Assembly (NCBI RefSeq): GCF_900316465.1 | Contig: NZ_ONDD01000005.1 | Location: 57,020 to 121,019, forward strand | DNA from: an uncultured Fibrobacter sp. | GTDB taxonomy: Bacteria > Fibrobacterota > Fibrobacteria > Fibrobacterales > Fibrobacteraceae | Reading direction: 5' to 3' | Length of the DNA stretch: 64,000 nt | In this document: positions 44,433-52,304 of the stretch, piece after piece | How positions within the stretch are numbered: the stretch's first letter is position 1 | Layout of the letters: each line of letters opens with the position of its first letter | Translations under genes and position numbers: made by a program | The notes under the pieces: generated by a model | The model's database searches: none | What the model was told of the DNA's origin: nothing | What the model saw: the letters and a program-made list of their open reading frames with translations, nothing else

Positions 44433-46385
44433 CTACTTTTTCCCACTGTAATATTTTTTAACAGCAGGGTGATGCGGCTGCAACTTTTTCAGTTTCTTGT
44501 AAGCCGTCTTGGTTTCATTTTTCATGCCAAGAGCTTCATAAATCGCCGCCATGTGTTCCCAATAAACATAGTCGTCGTCAAAATGCGGGCTCTTGATGAG
44601 TTTCATCACCGTGAGTGCATCTTCGAATTTTCCCTTGCGGTAAAATCCCCAAGCTCTCGAATCGAGGTAGGCTTCAGAAGGTTCGCCACCCTGTTCCATC
44701 AACAGGGCCTTGTCAACCATGGCAATTCCCTTGTCCAGTTCTTCGGGGCTACGGTTCAAGTCAATCAGCGTGTAGCCATAGTAATTCAAGACTTCGGCGC
44801 GGTCAATCGAAGGGTTCTCAAAGCGAAGTACGTACTCGAATATGGCAAACGCCTCGTCGTAGCGTTCCATACGTTCCAGGTTCATGGCGCGCAGCACGCG
44901 GGTCTGCAAGTCCGAAGAATCCCTCGAGGCAAGATCCTTGTAGAATTCATCGGCGCGCTCACGCAAAGCCATCGATTTCTTGATCCTTGCAGAATCTCCG
45001 ATATCCTTCTGCCAGATTTCCTGGGCTTCGGCGCTCAAAAGGCGGGCGTACACGTTACGGAACTGGCGCCTGTTGCGTTCGACGTCCATCTTCATGCGCA
45101 TCATCGAGGCAGAGTCAGCGATTCCTTCCATCGGGGTCCACTTGTCCCACACGGCAATCACCGAGTCGAGCATCTTGTAAGCTTTGCTGTACATTCCGGC
45201 GGTACCGTAAGTCAACGCAAGCGAGGCCTTGTCGCCACCCATGGCCGCAGAATCTGCCTTTTCGGCATAGCGCACGGCATCTTTAGGCTTCTTCTCCTTA
45301 AAGGCAATGGCCGAAAGCGTGTGGTAGGCGCCCGTCACATAAATGCGCTGGTCCGCAATATTTTCGGCGGCATACTTTAAATGCACCTTGGCGCTGTCAT
45401 AATCGCCGTACACGTTCTCGTACTGGCCCAAGAAATTTGCAAGAAGCGGGGTACGCACCATATCCACCGTATACTTTTTCTTGAGCAGGGCATAAGCGGA
45501 ATCGCGCTTGTTGCTTTCGGCAAGCGAGCTCATCAAGAGCACGACCATCGACTCGTCATCTTCGGTCGATTCCGTCAGCGTATCTACAATCGCCTGCGCT
45601 TCTTTCATGCGCTTCTGGAACACAAGCCCTTGCACCATCTGCAAAAGCATTTTCTTGTCGCCGGTCGCCTCGTGGCCCTTTTCAAAGAGTTCCACGACGG
45701 CGGAGTCCTTGCCCAAGTCAAGCAAAAGCTTTAGCTGGCGCTGGAACAGCGAGGGCATGTAATTCACTTGCGGCAAAAGCAAGTCATAAACGCGAACCAA
45801 TTCCTTGGCGTCTTGAACCGCTTCCAGGAACAAGCTGTAATCGTACAGGAGCGTCATGTCCTGGTAGCGTGAAGAATCTAGAGCCTCATTAAAATACTTG
45901 CGGGCCGAATCGGCGCGGCCGTCTTTCACGTACAGGTGGGCAAGAATTCCCAACTGCGAAGCCGTTGCGCGGCCTTTCAAAGTCTGCGCATGCTGGGCCT
46001 GTACCAAGGCGGCGGAATCGGCGCCGCGGGCCATCATGATTTCAGCAAGCTTGAATGCCAAAAAGCGGTTCTTGGTGTCCGATTCAGCAGCATGCTGCCA
46101 GAACACATTTGCCAAGGCCTTTTCGCCGCGGAGTTCCATTTCCTGGGCACGAATGAACGATTCGTGCGCGGCGTCTACGTTCGGCGCGTAAGCCTGCTCT
46201 TCGGCGAACTTGATAGAATCGAGTTTTGCATTGACTGCAGCCGCAATAGCCGCAGAATCAGCAGCGGTCAGGGCACTACCCTTCTTCGACGAAGCACACG
46301 CTCCGAGCGAAAGCGACATCATAAAGAGAGTCGCTATCAGAGAAAGTGAAAGTAATAATGCCCTCATGAACTTTTTAGTCCGCAA
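44433..46385 (-). CDS. Tetratricopeptide-repeat lipoprotein
   Basis: 650 residues. Lipobox 'LGAC' (Cys30), then helical TPR repeats over most of the length (for example 'EKALANVFWQHAAESDTKNRFLAFKLAEI', shown in parts, and 'RYDEAFAIFEYVLRFENP'). Such proteins scaffold outer-membrane complexes. It overlaps the PASTA gene by 11 nt and is followed by the DUF4292-like gene, the order seen in Bacteroidetes. Confidence 0.88.
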   Translation of the reverse strand: MRTKKFMRALLLSLSLIATLFMMSLSLGACASSKKGSALTAADSAAIAAAVNAKLDSIKFAEEQAYAPNVDAAHESFIRAQEMELRGEKALANVFWQHAAESDTKNRFLAFKLAEIMMARGADSAALVQAQHAQTLKGRATASQLGILAHLYVKDGRADSARKYFNEALDSSRYQDMTLLYDYSLFLEAVQDAKELVRVYDLLLPQVNYMPSLFQRQLKLLLDLGKDSAVVELFEKGHEATGDKKMLLQMVQGLVFQKRMKEAQAIVDTLTESTEDDESMVVLLMSSLAESNKRDSAYALLKKKYTVDMVRTPLLANFLGQYENVYGDYDSAKVHLKYAAENIADQRIYVTGAYHTLSAIAFKEKKPKDAVRYAEKADSAAMGGDKASLALTYGTAGMYSKAYKMLDSVIAVWDKWTPMEGIADSASMMRMKMDVERNRRQFRNVYARLLSAEAQEIWQKDIGDSARIKKSMALRERADEFYKDLASRDSSDLQTRVLRAMNLERMERYDEAFAIFEYVLRFENPSIDRAEVLNYYGYTLIDLNRSPEELDKGIAMVDKALLMEQGGEPSEAYLDSRAWGFYRKGKFEDALTVMKLIKSPHFDDDYVYWEHMAAIYEALGMKNETKTAYKKLKKLQPHHPAVKKYYSGKK

Positions 46386-47148
46386 TCACGAAGTTAATCT
46401 TGGTATCGGGCGGCAGGTAATCGCCATGCTTCGGCGAAGTTTCAATCACGGTTCCAGGTGCACGTCCTTCTTCGTCTTTCTTGCGCTTGATTTTTCCGAC
46501 CCTAAAGCCGAGAGTTTCAAGTTTAACGTAAACGTTGTCAATCTGCTCGCCGCTAAAGTCCGGCAGAACAGTCTTACCCTGGGTAGCACCAGCCGAAATC
46601 ACGACCTTCACCGTGTCGCCAATGCGAACCTTTTCGCCGGCTACAGGAATCGTGCGAATCACGACACCGCGCGGAATACTCTGGTGAGCGCCCTTCACGA
46701 TAGCGCCTTGCACAAGGCCCGCACGAGCAAGCGAGATAGAGGCTTGCTTCTGGCTCTTGCCACGCAGATCAGGAATTTCCACTTCGCGAAGTCCCAAGCT
46801 CTTGGTCAGTTTGACCGTACGCCCGAGCTTTGCCGTACGTCCGGCAGCAGGCATCTGCACAAGCACCATTCCGGCCGGAATTTGAGCGTTGTAGCGGCCT
46901 TCTTCAAGCCATTCATACTTGAATCCAGCATCTTCCAAAGCTTTTTCCGCAGCTTCCTGCGACATTCCTTCCAAGTTCGGAACTTCACCTGTAGAAGCAA
47001 AATGACCCGAGAAAATCGGCATTACAAGCTTGTCCACAAAGAACGCCAACAGAATCAGCAGCACAATCCAGATGCCGACAGCCTTTACAATCGGCGCTGT
47101 CTTGGCCCACGCGAGCAATTTATTCGCAATATTCTTTACTTTATCCAT
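46375..47148 (-). CDS. PASTA-domain membrane protein
   Basis: 257 residues: a short cytoplasmic N-terminus, one membrane span (~residues 20-40, 'AVGIWIVLLILLAFFVDKLV'), then three PASTA domains ('VPNLEGMSQEAAEKALEDAG', 'IPDLRGKSQKQASISLARAG', 'LPDFSGEQIDNVYVKLETLG'). PASTA domains bind peptidoglycan fragments or beta-lactams. Here there is no kinase or penicillin-binding domain, so it may be a stand-alone wall sensor. It starts 11 nt after crp. Confidence 0.92.
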   Translation of the reverse strand: MDKVKNIANKLLAWAKTAPIVKAVGIWIVLLILLAFFVDKLVMPIFSGHFASTGEVPNLEGMSQEAAEKALEDAGFKYEWLEEGRYNAQIPAGMVLVQMPAAGRTAKLGRTVKLTKSLGLREVEIPDLRGKSQKQASISLARAGLVQGAIVKGAHQSIPRGVVIRTIPVAGEKVRIGDTVKVVISAGATQGKTVLPDFSGEQIDNVYVKLETLGFRVGKIKRKKDEEGRAPGTVIETSPKHGDYLPPDTKINFVIAD

Positions 47149-47159
47149 AGTAGGTAAAA

Positions 47160-47870
47160 CTACCCTTTAGTCGCTTTTTCCTGCAAAGCGGTTTCATCGA
47201 AAATGACAATGTCTTTTCCGGTCATGGCGATGGCGTTTGCCTTCACAAGCATCGAGCAAATGCGGCTCACCGTTTCGCGAGTGGTACCCGACATGTCGGC
47301 CAACTGCTGCTGGGTCGGGCGGTTGTGGATTACCGTCACCATCTGGCCATTGTCGGTATGAATGCGCATGCCGCGTTCTTCCATCAAGTTCAGGAGAGTG
47401 CCAGCCACGCGACCACTTACAGACATGGTCGACAAAGAACCGATCTGCTTGTTCGCCTTACGCAGTCTCTTGCTCATTTCAGACAACAGAGACATCGCAA
47501 TTTCAGGCGTCTGGCGAATCAAGGTCAAGAACGGTTCGCGGTGAATAATCATCAACTGTGCGTCGGTTACGGTGCGCACCGAGGCGGACCTCGGTTCGCC
47601 GTCAATCAAGGACATTTCACCAAAGAAGTCACCTCGTTCCAAGAAACTGAGGATCGTTTCGCGGCCATCGACGCCGGTCATATAGACCTGCACCGTACCC
47701 GATGCAATCAGGTACAGAGCCTTCATCGAGCAGTCGCCTTCAAGCACCACAGTCTCGTCGCGGTTGAAGTCCTGGACAACAACCAAATTGGCAAGCAAGC
47801 CAAGTTGTTCTTCCGTCAATTCAGAGAAAAGGTCAACCCCTTTCAAGAGTCCACATACATTGCTGTCCAT
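47160..47870 (-). CDS. Crp/Fnr-family transcriptional regulator
   Basis: 236 residues. The cyclic-nucleotide-binding jelly roll occupies ~1-125 ('VLEGDCSMKALYLIASGTVQVY', 'GDFFGEMSLIDGEPRSASV', where 'GExxLxDxxxRSAxV' matches the cAMP-pocket pattern). The winged-helix domain has recognition-helix segment 'TQQQLADMSGTTRETVSRIC'. It probably binds TGTGA-like half sites; one such palindrome (49281-49294) lies two genes upstream. It is in the purA-crp-PASTA-TPR run. Confidence 0.92.
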   Translation of the reverse strand: MDSNVCGLLKGVDLFSELTEEQLGLLANLVVVQDFNRDETVVLEGDCSMKALYLIASGTVQVYMTGVDGRETILSFLERGDFFGEMSLIDGEPRSASVRTVTDAQLMIIHREPFLTLIRQTPEIAMSLLSEMSKRLRKANKQIGSLSTMSVSGRVAGTLLNLMEERGMRIHTDNGQMVTVIHNRPTQQQLADMSGTTRETVSRICSMLVKANAIAMTGKDIVIFDETALQEKATKG

Positions 47871-47896
47871 TTCTTCTTTCTCCTTCGGTTAGATTC

Positions 47897-49180
47897 TTAG
47901 TCCAGATCTACGATAATGCTCTGGTCGCGCTTTGCACCGATCGAGATCATGCCGATCTTCACGCCCACGAGTTCCGCCATGCGGTTCAGGTACTTGCGAG
48001 CATTTTCCGGCAGGTCTTCGAGCTTGCGGCACTTAGTGGTATCGCACTTCCAACCCGGCATTTCTTCGTAAACCGGCACGCAGCGGCCGACCTTGGAAAG
48101 CTGGTTCGGGAAGTTTTCGATCTTTTCACCATCGCATTCGTAGTGAGTACAAATCTTGATAGAATCAAAGGTGTCGAGCACGTCGAGCTTGGTAATGGCC
48201 AAGTGAGTGAGACCATTCACCACGGCAGCCTTGCGGACCACCGGAGCGTCGAACCAACCGCAGCGGCGGTTACGACCGGTCGTTGCACCGTATTCGTTAC
48301 CAATCTTACGGAGCGTGTCGCCCGTTTCGTCCAAAAGTTCAGTCGGGAACGGACCGTTACCCACGCGGGTCGTGTAAGCCTTCACCACGCCCACCACCTG
48401 GTCAATGGCAGTCGGGCCAATGCCTGCACCGCAGCTGGCATAACCGGCAACAGTGTTGCTGGAGGTCACGAACGGGTAAGTACCCTGGTCCACGTCAAGA
48501 ATAGTACCCTGGGCACCTTCGAAAACCAGGCGCTTGCCGGCCTTCACAGCGGCATAGAGCATGGCGCTCACGTCACGCACGAACGGCTTGATCTTCTGGC
48601 CGAGTTCCAGGTAGTCCTTGATGACCTGTTCCGGGTCAATTTCGGGAACATCGTACATCACCTTGAATTCTTCGTTGTGGACCTTGGCCATCGCTTCGAC
48701 GCGGGGGCGCAGTTCACGTTCATCCATGAGGTCACCCACGCGGACACCAATACGGTTCACCTTGTCGCTATAGCAGGGGCCAATGCCGCGGCCAGTCGTA
48801 CCGATAGCGCCCTTACCGGCCTTCTTTTCCTTGGCCTTGTCGAGGGTGGAGTGGTACGGAAGCACCACGTGTGCGTTGTCGGCAATGAACAGGCGACCTT
48901 CCGGGTTGATACCCTTGGTGTGCAAGTCGGCGATTTCAGCCAAAGTCTGCACCGGGTCGAGCACCACGCCGTTACCGATCACGCAAATCTTATCATCATG
49001 CATAATGCCCGAGGGAATCAAGTGGAACACGAACTTCTTATCGCCCACTTCCACGGTATGGCCTGCATTGGCGCCGCCCTGGAAACGCACAATATAATCT
49101 GCGTCCAGAGTCAGAAAATCAACAACCTTGGCCTTGCCTTCGTCACCCCACTGGGAACCGATTACAACACGATTTGCCAT
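47897..49180 (-). CDS. purA: Adenylosuccinate synthetase
   Basis: 427 residues, full length. It joins IMP and aspartate with GTP in AMP synthesis. 'GSQWGDEGKAKVVDFLT' is the GTP loop with catalytic Asp, 'GANAGHTV' carries the catalytic His, 'GTTGRGIGPCYSDK' binds IMP, and 'ATTGRNRRCGWFDAP' is the C-terminal signature. It heads a minus-strand run with crp, PASTA, TPR and DUF4292-like genes. No clear SD. Confidence 0.96.
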   Translation of the reverse strand: MANRVVIGSQWGDEGKAKVVDFLTLDADYIVRFQGGANAGHTVEVGDKKFVFHLIPSGIMHDDKICVIGNGVVLDPVQTLAEIADLHTKGINPEGRLFIADNAHVVLPYHSTLDKAKEKKAGKGAIGTTGRGIGPCYSDKVNRIGVRVGDLMDERELRPRVEAMAKVHNEEFKVMYDVPEIDPEQVIKDYLELGQKIKPFVRDVSAMLYAAVKAGKRLVFEGAQGTILDVDQGTYPFVTSSNTVAGYASCGAGIGPTAIDQVVGVVKAYTTRVGNGPFPTELLDETGDTLRKIGNEYGATTGRNRRCGWFDAPVVRKAAVVNGLTHLAITKLDVLDTFDSIKICTHYECDGEKIENFPNQLSKVGRCVPVYEEMPGWKCDTTKCRKLEDLPENARKYLNRMAELVGVKIGMISIGAKRDQSIIVDLD

Positions 49181-49222
49181 ATATCCTTCGTTTTTTTAAG
49201 CTAGTTAAACACGAAAATAAGC

Positions 49223-49241
49223 TACCCAGGGAATTTCCCTG
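49223..49241. promoter_or_regulatory. Palindrome upstream of purA
   Basis: CAGGGAATTTCCCTG, a perfect 15-nt palindrome about 45 nt before the purA start. It could be an operator or a small hairpin; the binding factor is unknown. Confidence 0.35.
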
Positions 49242-49280
49242 AGCCCTTTTTCGCCATAAAGATAAAAAAGTGAACCGCTA

Positions 49281-49294
49281 GTGACAGCCGTCAC
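49281..49294. promoter_or_regulatory. CRP/FNR-like palindrome GTGA-N6-TCAC
   Basis: GTGACAGCCGTCAC has the exact half-site spacing of CRP-type operators. It lies in the divergent region between purA and the collagen-like gene. The Crp/Fnr gene is encoded in the purA run, so autoregulation or control of the surface protein is possible. Confidence 0.45.
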
Positions 49295-49430
49295 AACCCG
49301 ACCATTGGCGAAAACAGCCCAAAAACGGCTATAGCATGTTACAAAAATCTTACAATATTTATACAAGCTACGTATTGAAAACTTTACACATATAAACTAA
49401 ATTTGGCTTTACTCACTTATTGGAGAAAAT

Positions 49431-52244
49431 ATGAATAAACTAGTCACTAGAGTTGCTGTATTGTCAGCAATCCCCCTCTTTATGGCAATCACACTTACTG
49501 GTTGCGAAGACACCCTCAACGAAGTCCAAGACGAGCTGAGTTCCGGCGGTAACAACGGAAACAACGGAAAAGACGGCAAGGACGGTAAAGATGGTAAAGA
49601 CGGCAAGGATGGTAAGGATGGAACCAGCTGCACCGTCGTCGACACAACCGGATTCAGCAACAGGACCGGTTACAAACTGATTTGCGCCGACACGCTCAAA
49701 GGAGTCGTGTGGGACGGCCTGGACGGCGAAGACGGCGTCGACGGTAAAGACGGTAAGGATGGAGAAGACGGTTCCTCTTGTACCGTCATCGAAAATCCGG
49801 ACATCAACGGCTACGACATTCTTTGCAGCAGCAAAAAGGTCGGCGAACTCCGCAATGGTGAAAAAGGAGAAAAGGGAGAACAAGGTGAGGCTGGACAAAA
49901 AGGAGAAACCGGTGAAAAAGGCGCCAAGGGGGACAAGGGCGACAAAGGTGACACCGGTGACAAGGGAGCCGACGGCAAGGATGGCACTAACGGAACCAAT
50001 GGTAAAGACGGTAAGGATGGTTCTTCCTGTACTGTTGAAGAAAATCTTGACATCAACGGCTACGACGTCATTTGCGACAACGTGAAAATCGGTGAACTCC
50101 GCAATGGCGAAAAGGGTGCCGACGGTAAAGATGGCAAGGATGGTAAAGATGGTAAGGACGGCAAGGATGGTTCTTCTTGCGTCGTTACCGTTAACAAGGA
50201 AATCAATGGATTCGACGTTTACTGCGGCGACGAAAAGGTCGGCGTGCTGATGAACGGCGAAAAAGGCGCTGACGGTAAGGACGGCAAGGATGGTGCCGAC
50301 GGTAAAGATGGTGCCGACGGTAAAGATGGTAAAGATGGTAAAGACGGTATCGACGGCAAGGACGGCACTAACGGTAAAGATGGCAACGACGGTAAGGACG
50401 GAGCCTCTTGCAATGTAGCCGAAAACGACAACGGCTATGACATCATCTGCGGCGGCAAAAAGGTCGGCGAACTCCGCAACGGCGAAAAGGGCGCTGACGG
50501 TAAGGACGGCAAGGATGGTGCCGACGGTAAAGACGGCGAAGACGGTAAGGACGGCACTAACGGTAAAGATGGCAACAACGGTAAGGATGGAGCCTCTTGC
50601 ACAGTTGTGGCTAACGATGAAATCAACGGCTACGACATCATTTGCGGCGGCGTAAAGGCCGGCGAACTCCGCAACGGCGAAAAGGGCGCAGATGGTAAGG
50701 ACGGCAAGGATGGTGCCGACGGCAAGGATGGTGCCGACGGTAAAGACGGCGAAGACGGTAAGGATGGTAAAGATGGTAAAGATGGAACCTCTTGCTCCGT
50801 CGTAAAGAACGAAAAGATCAACGGATACGAAGTTTACTGCGGCACCGAAAAGATTGGCGAACTTTACAACGGTAAAGACGGCAAGGACGGTGCCGACGGT
50901 AAAGATGGTGAAGATGGCAAAGATGGCAACAACGGCATTGATGGTAAGGATGGTACATCTTGCCGCGTCGAAGCCAACGATGACATCAATGGCTACGATG
51001 TCTACTGCGGTAAAGAAAAGGTCGGCGAAATTCGCAATGGCGAAAAGGGCGCTGACGGCAAGGACGGTAAAGATGGTAAGGAAGGCAACGATGGTAAGGA
51101 CGGAACTTCTTGCCGCGTCGAAGCCAACGAAAACATAAACGGTTTCGATGTCTACTGCGGTAGCATCAAGGTCGGCGAACTCCGCAACGGCGAAAAGGGT
51201 GCTGACGGCAAGGACGGTGCCAATGGTAAAGACGGCGAAGACGGCAAGGATGGAAACGACGGTAAGGACGGAACCTCCTGCCGCATCGAAGAAAACCTGA
51301 CCAACAACGGCTACGACATCTTCTGCGGCAACATCAAGGTCGGTGAACTCAAGAACGGCGAAAAGGGTGCTGACGGCAAGGACGGTGCCAATGGTAAAGA
51401 CGGCGAAGACGGTAAGGATGGTCAGGACGGAAAAGACGGCAAGGATGCTGTCGGCTTCGAACCTCTCAGCGCCGAATGCAAGGCACTCCGCTCCACCACC
51501 GACCAGTTCTCTTCGATCTACGACGTGTTCGGCTGCCTCCGCCCCACTGAAAAGGTGACCTTCATTCTCCGCCACGCCGAGCGCCCCAGCGACAAGTACG
51601 GACCGAACGATCCGCTGAACGAAACGGGTATGCAACAGTGCGCCACCGTCGGTAACAGACTTAAAGAAATGGGCCTCGACGACTTTTCCTACATGCACAC
51701 CTATTATTTCCGCGCCAAGCAATCCGCTTGGATTATCGGCAACAACAAGGGTCAGTACATGGGAGATAGCATCACCTGGTTTGGCGAAACCGACAACAGC
51801 TTCCAGACCACAAACAACGACCTGTTAGAAAAGGTGTACGTCAAGAACGAAAGCAAGCGCAACTCCTGCCAGTCTGGCTGGGCGGGATACGCAAGAGCAG
51901 CCTACAGAGAATACGACAACACCAACCAGAAAAACAACTGCGAAGCCGCCTTCTTCGACATTGACAGCATCGTAGACGTCGTCGTTCAAAAATACTTCAC
52001 TTACGACAAGATGAAACCGGGCGTTACCCTGGCCATCTCTCACGACCAGTTCCTCGCCCCGTTCGTCATCTCCATCAGCAAGCGCCAGATTCACGGCAGC
52101 AATGGACGTGACTTGCGTTACCACAAGAACTCCAATAACCAGCACTGGATCAACTACCTCTCCGGTGTCGCTATCATCACGGATCCGGATGACAATATCA
52201 GAATCATCCCGGTCACGGCACTCGACAAGGGATTCTTGCAGTAA
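49431..52244 (+). CDS. Collagen-like lipoprotein with C-terminal histidine-phosphatase domain
   Basis: 937 residues. Lipobox 'LTGC' (Cys25); residues ~36-690 alternate Gly-X-Y collagen-like stretches (mostly GKDGKDG, GADGKDG) with ten ~30-residue modules of pattern 'SCxVxxNxxINGYDxxCGxxKVGELRNGEKG', each with a Cys pair. Residues ~700-937 form a histidine-phosphatase-like domain: 'FILRHAERP' (R714-H715-A-E717), 'LNETGMQQC' and 'SHDQFLAPF' (second His, H871). A lipid-anchored triple-helical stalk would present the phosphatase outside the cell. SD GGAGA supports the ATG. The first Cys module is the most divergent. Confidence 0.88.
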   Translation: MNKLVTRVAVLSAIPLFMAITLTGCEDTLNEVQDELSSGGNNGNNGKDGKDGKDGKDGKDGKDGTSCTVVDTTGFSNRTGYKLICADTLKGVVWDGLDGEDGVDGKDGKDGEDGSSCTVIENPDINGYDILCSSKKVGELRNGEKGEKGEQGEAGQKGETGEKGAKGDKGDKGDTGDKGADGKDGTNGTNGKDGKDGSSCTVEENLDINGYDVICDNVKIGELRNGEKGADGKDGKDGKDGKDGKDGSSCVVTVNKEINGFDVYCGDEKVGVLMNGEKGADGKDGKDGADGKDGADGKDGKDGKDGIDGKDGTNGKDGNDGKDGASCNVAENDNGYDIICGGKKVGELRNGEKGADGKDGKDGADGKDGEDGKDGTNGKDGNNGKDGASCTVVANDEINGYDIICGGVKAGELRNGEKGADGKDGKDGADGKDGADGKDGEDGKDGKDGKDGTSCSVVKNEKINGYEVYCGTEKIGELYNGKDGKDGADGKDGEDGKDGNNGIDGKDGTSCRVEANDDINGYDVYCGKEKVGEIRNGEKGADGKDGKDGKEGNDGKDGTSCRVEANENINGFDVYCGSIKVGELRNGEKGADGKDGANGKDGEDGKDGNDGKDGTSCRIEENLTNNGYDIFCGNIKVGELKNGEKGADGKDGANGKDGEDGKDGQDGKDGKDAVGFEPLSAECKALRSTTDQFSSIYDVFGCLRPTEKVTFILRHAERPSDKYGPNDPLNETGMQQCATVGNRLKEMGLDDFSYMHTYYFRAKQSAWIIGNNKGQYMGDSITWFGETDNSFQTTNNDLLEKVYVKNESKRNSCQSGWAGYARAAYREYDNTNQKNNCEAAFFDIDSIVDVVVQKYFTYDKMKPGVTLAISHDQFLAPFVISISKRQIHGSNGRDLRYHKNSNNQHWINYLSGVAIITDPDDNIRIIPVTALDKGFLQ
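49560..51450 (+). repeat. Collagen-like coding repeat array
   Basis: Long tandem array of GGTAARGAYGGY-type 9-nt units coding Gly-Lys-Asp and Gly-Ala-Asp triplets, interrupted by ten Cys-pair modules. Synonymous variation between units (GGTAAAGATGG, GGCAAGGACGG) suggests selection on protein sequence. Copy number may vary between strains. Confidence 0.9.
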
Positions 52245-52270
52245 TCAACGCAAGCATATAACTAAAAAGA

Positions 52271-52298
52271 CCAGCCTCAAAAAGGCTGGCCTTTTTTT
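52271..52298 (+). terminator. Terminator of the collagen-like gene
   Basis: CCAGCC, 7-nt loop, GGCTGG and then CC plus seven T, 27 nt after the stop. Confidence 0.85.
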
Positions 52299-52304
52299 GT
52301 CCGT

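Noticed and set aside
49560..51450. Regular repeat array considered as a CRISPR
   Set aside because: Units are 9-nt collagen codon repeats in frame within one gene, with no uniform repeat-spacer structure and no cas genes.
49464..51722. 752-codon open frame antisense to the collagen-like gene
   Set aside because: It exists because the Gly-Lys-Asp repeats lack stop codons in the reverse frame; the product is a repetitive Val/Ala/Phe string with no start signal or recognisable domain.
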